This document shows positions 52,901 through 55,900 of a DNA stretch of 64,000 nucleotides, in pieces. The position numbers and the translations under genes are program-made. Location of the stretch: contig CM067306.1 of NCBI GenBank assembly GCA_034231615.1, positions 37,620,571 through 37,684,570 on the forward strand. Reading direction: 5' to 3'. The notes below the pieces were generated by a model. The model was not told the DNA's origin and searched no databases. It saw only the letters and a list, made by a program, of their open reading frames with translations. Each line of letters opens with the position of its first letter. Within the stretch, counting starts at the first letter, position 1. This DNA is from Meghimatium bilineatum. Lineage: Eukaryota > Mollusca > Gastropoda > Stylommatophora > Philomycidae.

Positions 52901-55900
52901 AGATATGGAAGAAGAAAGAGAAAGATGCTCACCAAAAATCATCCATTTCTTTGATATGATCGCTTGAAATCTTCCATTTCTGTGATATGATCGCTTGAAA
53001 TCTTCCATTTCTGTGATATGATCGCTTGAAATCTTCCATTTCTGTGATATGATCACTTGAAATCTTCCATTTCTGTGATATTATCGCTTGAAATCTTCCA
53101 TTTCTGTGATATGATCGCTTGAAATCTTCCATTTCTGTGATATGAAAAGTCACATTCCTAAAAAAATATTCAATGAAGATTGCTTCTTCTTATTGCTAAA
53201 TTATGCTAAATGACCACCTGCAAGATGCAAAAGGCCATACATACATAAGTATCCTTGCAAACTTGAAATCACTGGTGTACTCTATGTGTTGATGCATCCA
53301 ATGTGGTACCCTTACAGACCTCAGTAGTTATAGTTTTATGTTATGTGCACATAAAATGTTGTACTTAAAATTACTCAAGATCTGTTTTTGTCTGCTCAGA
53401 TCCTGAATACACAGCCGGAGCTCATGAATCTTCCAGATCCTGAGAGAAAAAATGTGGAGATCACAGACGACATGATTATACAGGTTGGGAAGCGTTTCTG
53501 CCATTATATTTTAGGATAATGATGATGTAGCCCCTTTAGCTGTGAGAAGAGCTCTTGACATCTCATTCATGGCTTTATACACATCTCATTCATGGCTTTA
53601 TAAACATCTCATTCATGGCTTTATAATAGTGAAATTGTTGTTGCTGTGTTATTGTGTTGTAACCTAAAACCAAGAAATATTTCTGTTTCAAGTATGTTAC
53701 CATATTTAAATACGTATTTCATGCAGAAGTGTGATGTGTCAGGAAATTGAAGCAAATAAAATGGCAACACAGCGCAATTCCATTCCCTTGACTACATCAG
53801 CTGGAAATATAGTAGGACCATTGTCCTGTTGGAAGAGAGAACCAGCAGTAGTTTGAGAATGAACACTGAAGAAGAAGATAACATTGTGTTTTTTACAAAG
53901 GTGCTTAATTCATATTCATACAGATTTGTTCAATTTGGTAGAACCTGTGTTCTGTGAGTAGCATTACTCTTAGAATAGGTAGGGTGCTCACACTTCCAAA
54001 GTCACAAAGCTGTTTGGACATAAAGAATGGTGGAATATCAACGTTTGTTCGTCTTCTGCGTTAATTTTCACTCAAACTTCTCCTAATTACCAGAATTTAG
54101 TCCAAGGAATGGAATGTGTTGTGCTATGGTTTACAACTCAGCTGTAATATCTGTGCCTTTCAGTATGACACATCCAACTTCAGTATGACACATCCAACTT
54201 CAGTATGACACATCCAACTTCAGTATGATACATCCAACTTGCGTATAGCTATGCATGGTAATCATATTGTAGATTTTCTTTGTTCACTTTTCAGACTTCT
54301 GCAAAACACTCAAAGTAACCCATCACAAAAATCTATTTACTTCAACTTGATTGTCACCTGAAACAAACCCCGTCTCTTTTGTTTGTAAGTTGCCTGCTCT
54401 AACTACTTGACTAATGCAATAGAAGAAAACATCATGATTTTACTATTCTATCCAGATCACTGGTCTAGGCTTTGATGCAGAACTCGCAAAACAGGCTCTC
54501 AGACAATTCAGAGGCAACATCCAGCGTGCTGTGGATAACCTGCTGAAACATGGAGGGGTCTTGACCCATTCACCCTCAGGTTCATCCATATCTGCGTCGG
54601 AATCCTCACCTACTTCCATATCTTCATCATCTGGTTCAGGTAAGCATTTACACTGCACAATTTGATTGTAAAACAAATAATTCACAAATGATAATTTTGT
54701 TTTCCATTCACATGAATTTTCTCCAAAAGTAAAAAAAAGTATTGCTGTTATTTATGTTAAAATATACCCACTATCTATCTATTGTCTTTCTTTTGTTCTG
54801 TGTTTGCAGGTTTGAATGATAATAAGTTATGTCATGTTTTCTTGATATGCAGTAATATTGTAACAACTTAGAGTGTTGGTAACTCCTTATATTACATTCT
54901 TTTTGGTCTTCTTCTGCCGCTTACTATTTCCATTCTAATGTTGTATGCTCTTGCTGCTGGCCAATAAGGATTCATTCTCATTAACACCTGTGTGTTGCCG
55001 GGGCCCGAAAGGGGAGCAAAGAATAGCAACACTGTTTACCTTCCAGACATGTCGTAAAAGACGACTAAGGAGGTTATGGGATGGAGTTGGCTGTCCCATT
55101 CCATATAGGGTCAGTGACCCAAAGCCATGCTGAAGTCGGATGTGTCAGGCCGAAAGGCGCAGATATCGCAGCAGTGCTGTAAACCATGACACAACGCATT
55201 CCATTATCCGGACTACATCCTGCTAATCTGCAGGAGTTTGAGAACGAACGCAGAAGAAGAAGATGATTCTCATTAAGTGGCAGAACCATTTCAGTCTCTG
55301 CTTTTCAATATATTTCATCATTGTTGTTCCGACAGTTCCTGTAATCTCTTCATTCCTCACATGATTTCTTGTTCTGTTTTCTGCTTTCCTTGGACATCTC
55401 ATTTCACATGTTCTTTTGTTAGTGTCCATGTCTGACATTGATAATATAATGTTGGTATGAGGACTGAATTTATGCTTTACTTTTTGGTTTTCATCTGGGT
55501 AGATCTGTTTTTCAAGATTGGTGTAAGTTACATTTTAGACTTTGAATTCTTGTCTCATTCCCTCTGACCATTCTTCTGTCATCTGTACATATGCTCCCAT
55601 GATATTTAAATTCCTTCATGTTTCAGTAGTTGATTCATTTATCTTTATCTTGATTGTATTGGGTTCTCCTCCTGGAGACATTACCTTCTGTTGTTGTTTT
55701 ATTTTGTATTGATCTTCATATTTTTGCAGCTCTTCACTTGAACTGTAGAGTTAGGCACTGATAATCAGCAAAGTGTAGTTCTGTTGTCATGTAGCCACAC
55801 TGTCAGCATCCAGTGGTGTTCTGGCTGTTTAGGTAATATTATCCATATACATAATGAACAATAATGGTGATATACCCACATTTATAATAGTTTTCAAACA

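Noticed and set aside
52935-53148. CRISPR-like array
   Set aside because: Units are contiguous without spacers and the DNA is eukaryotic; it is a minisatellite.
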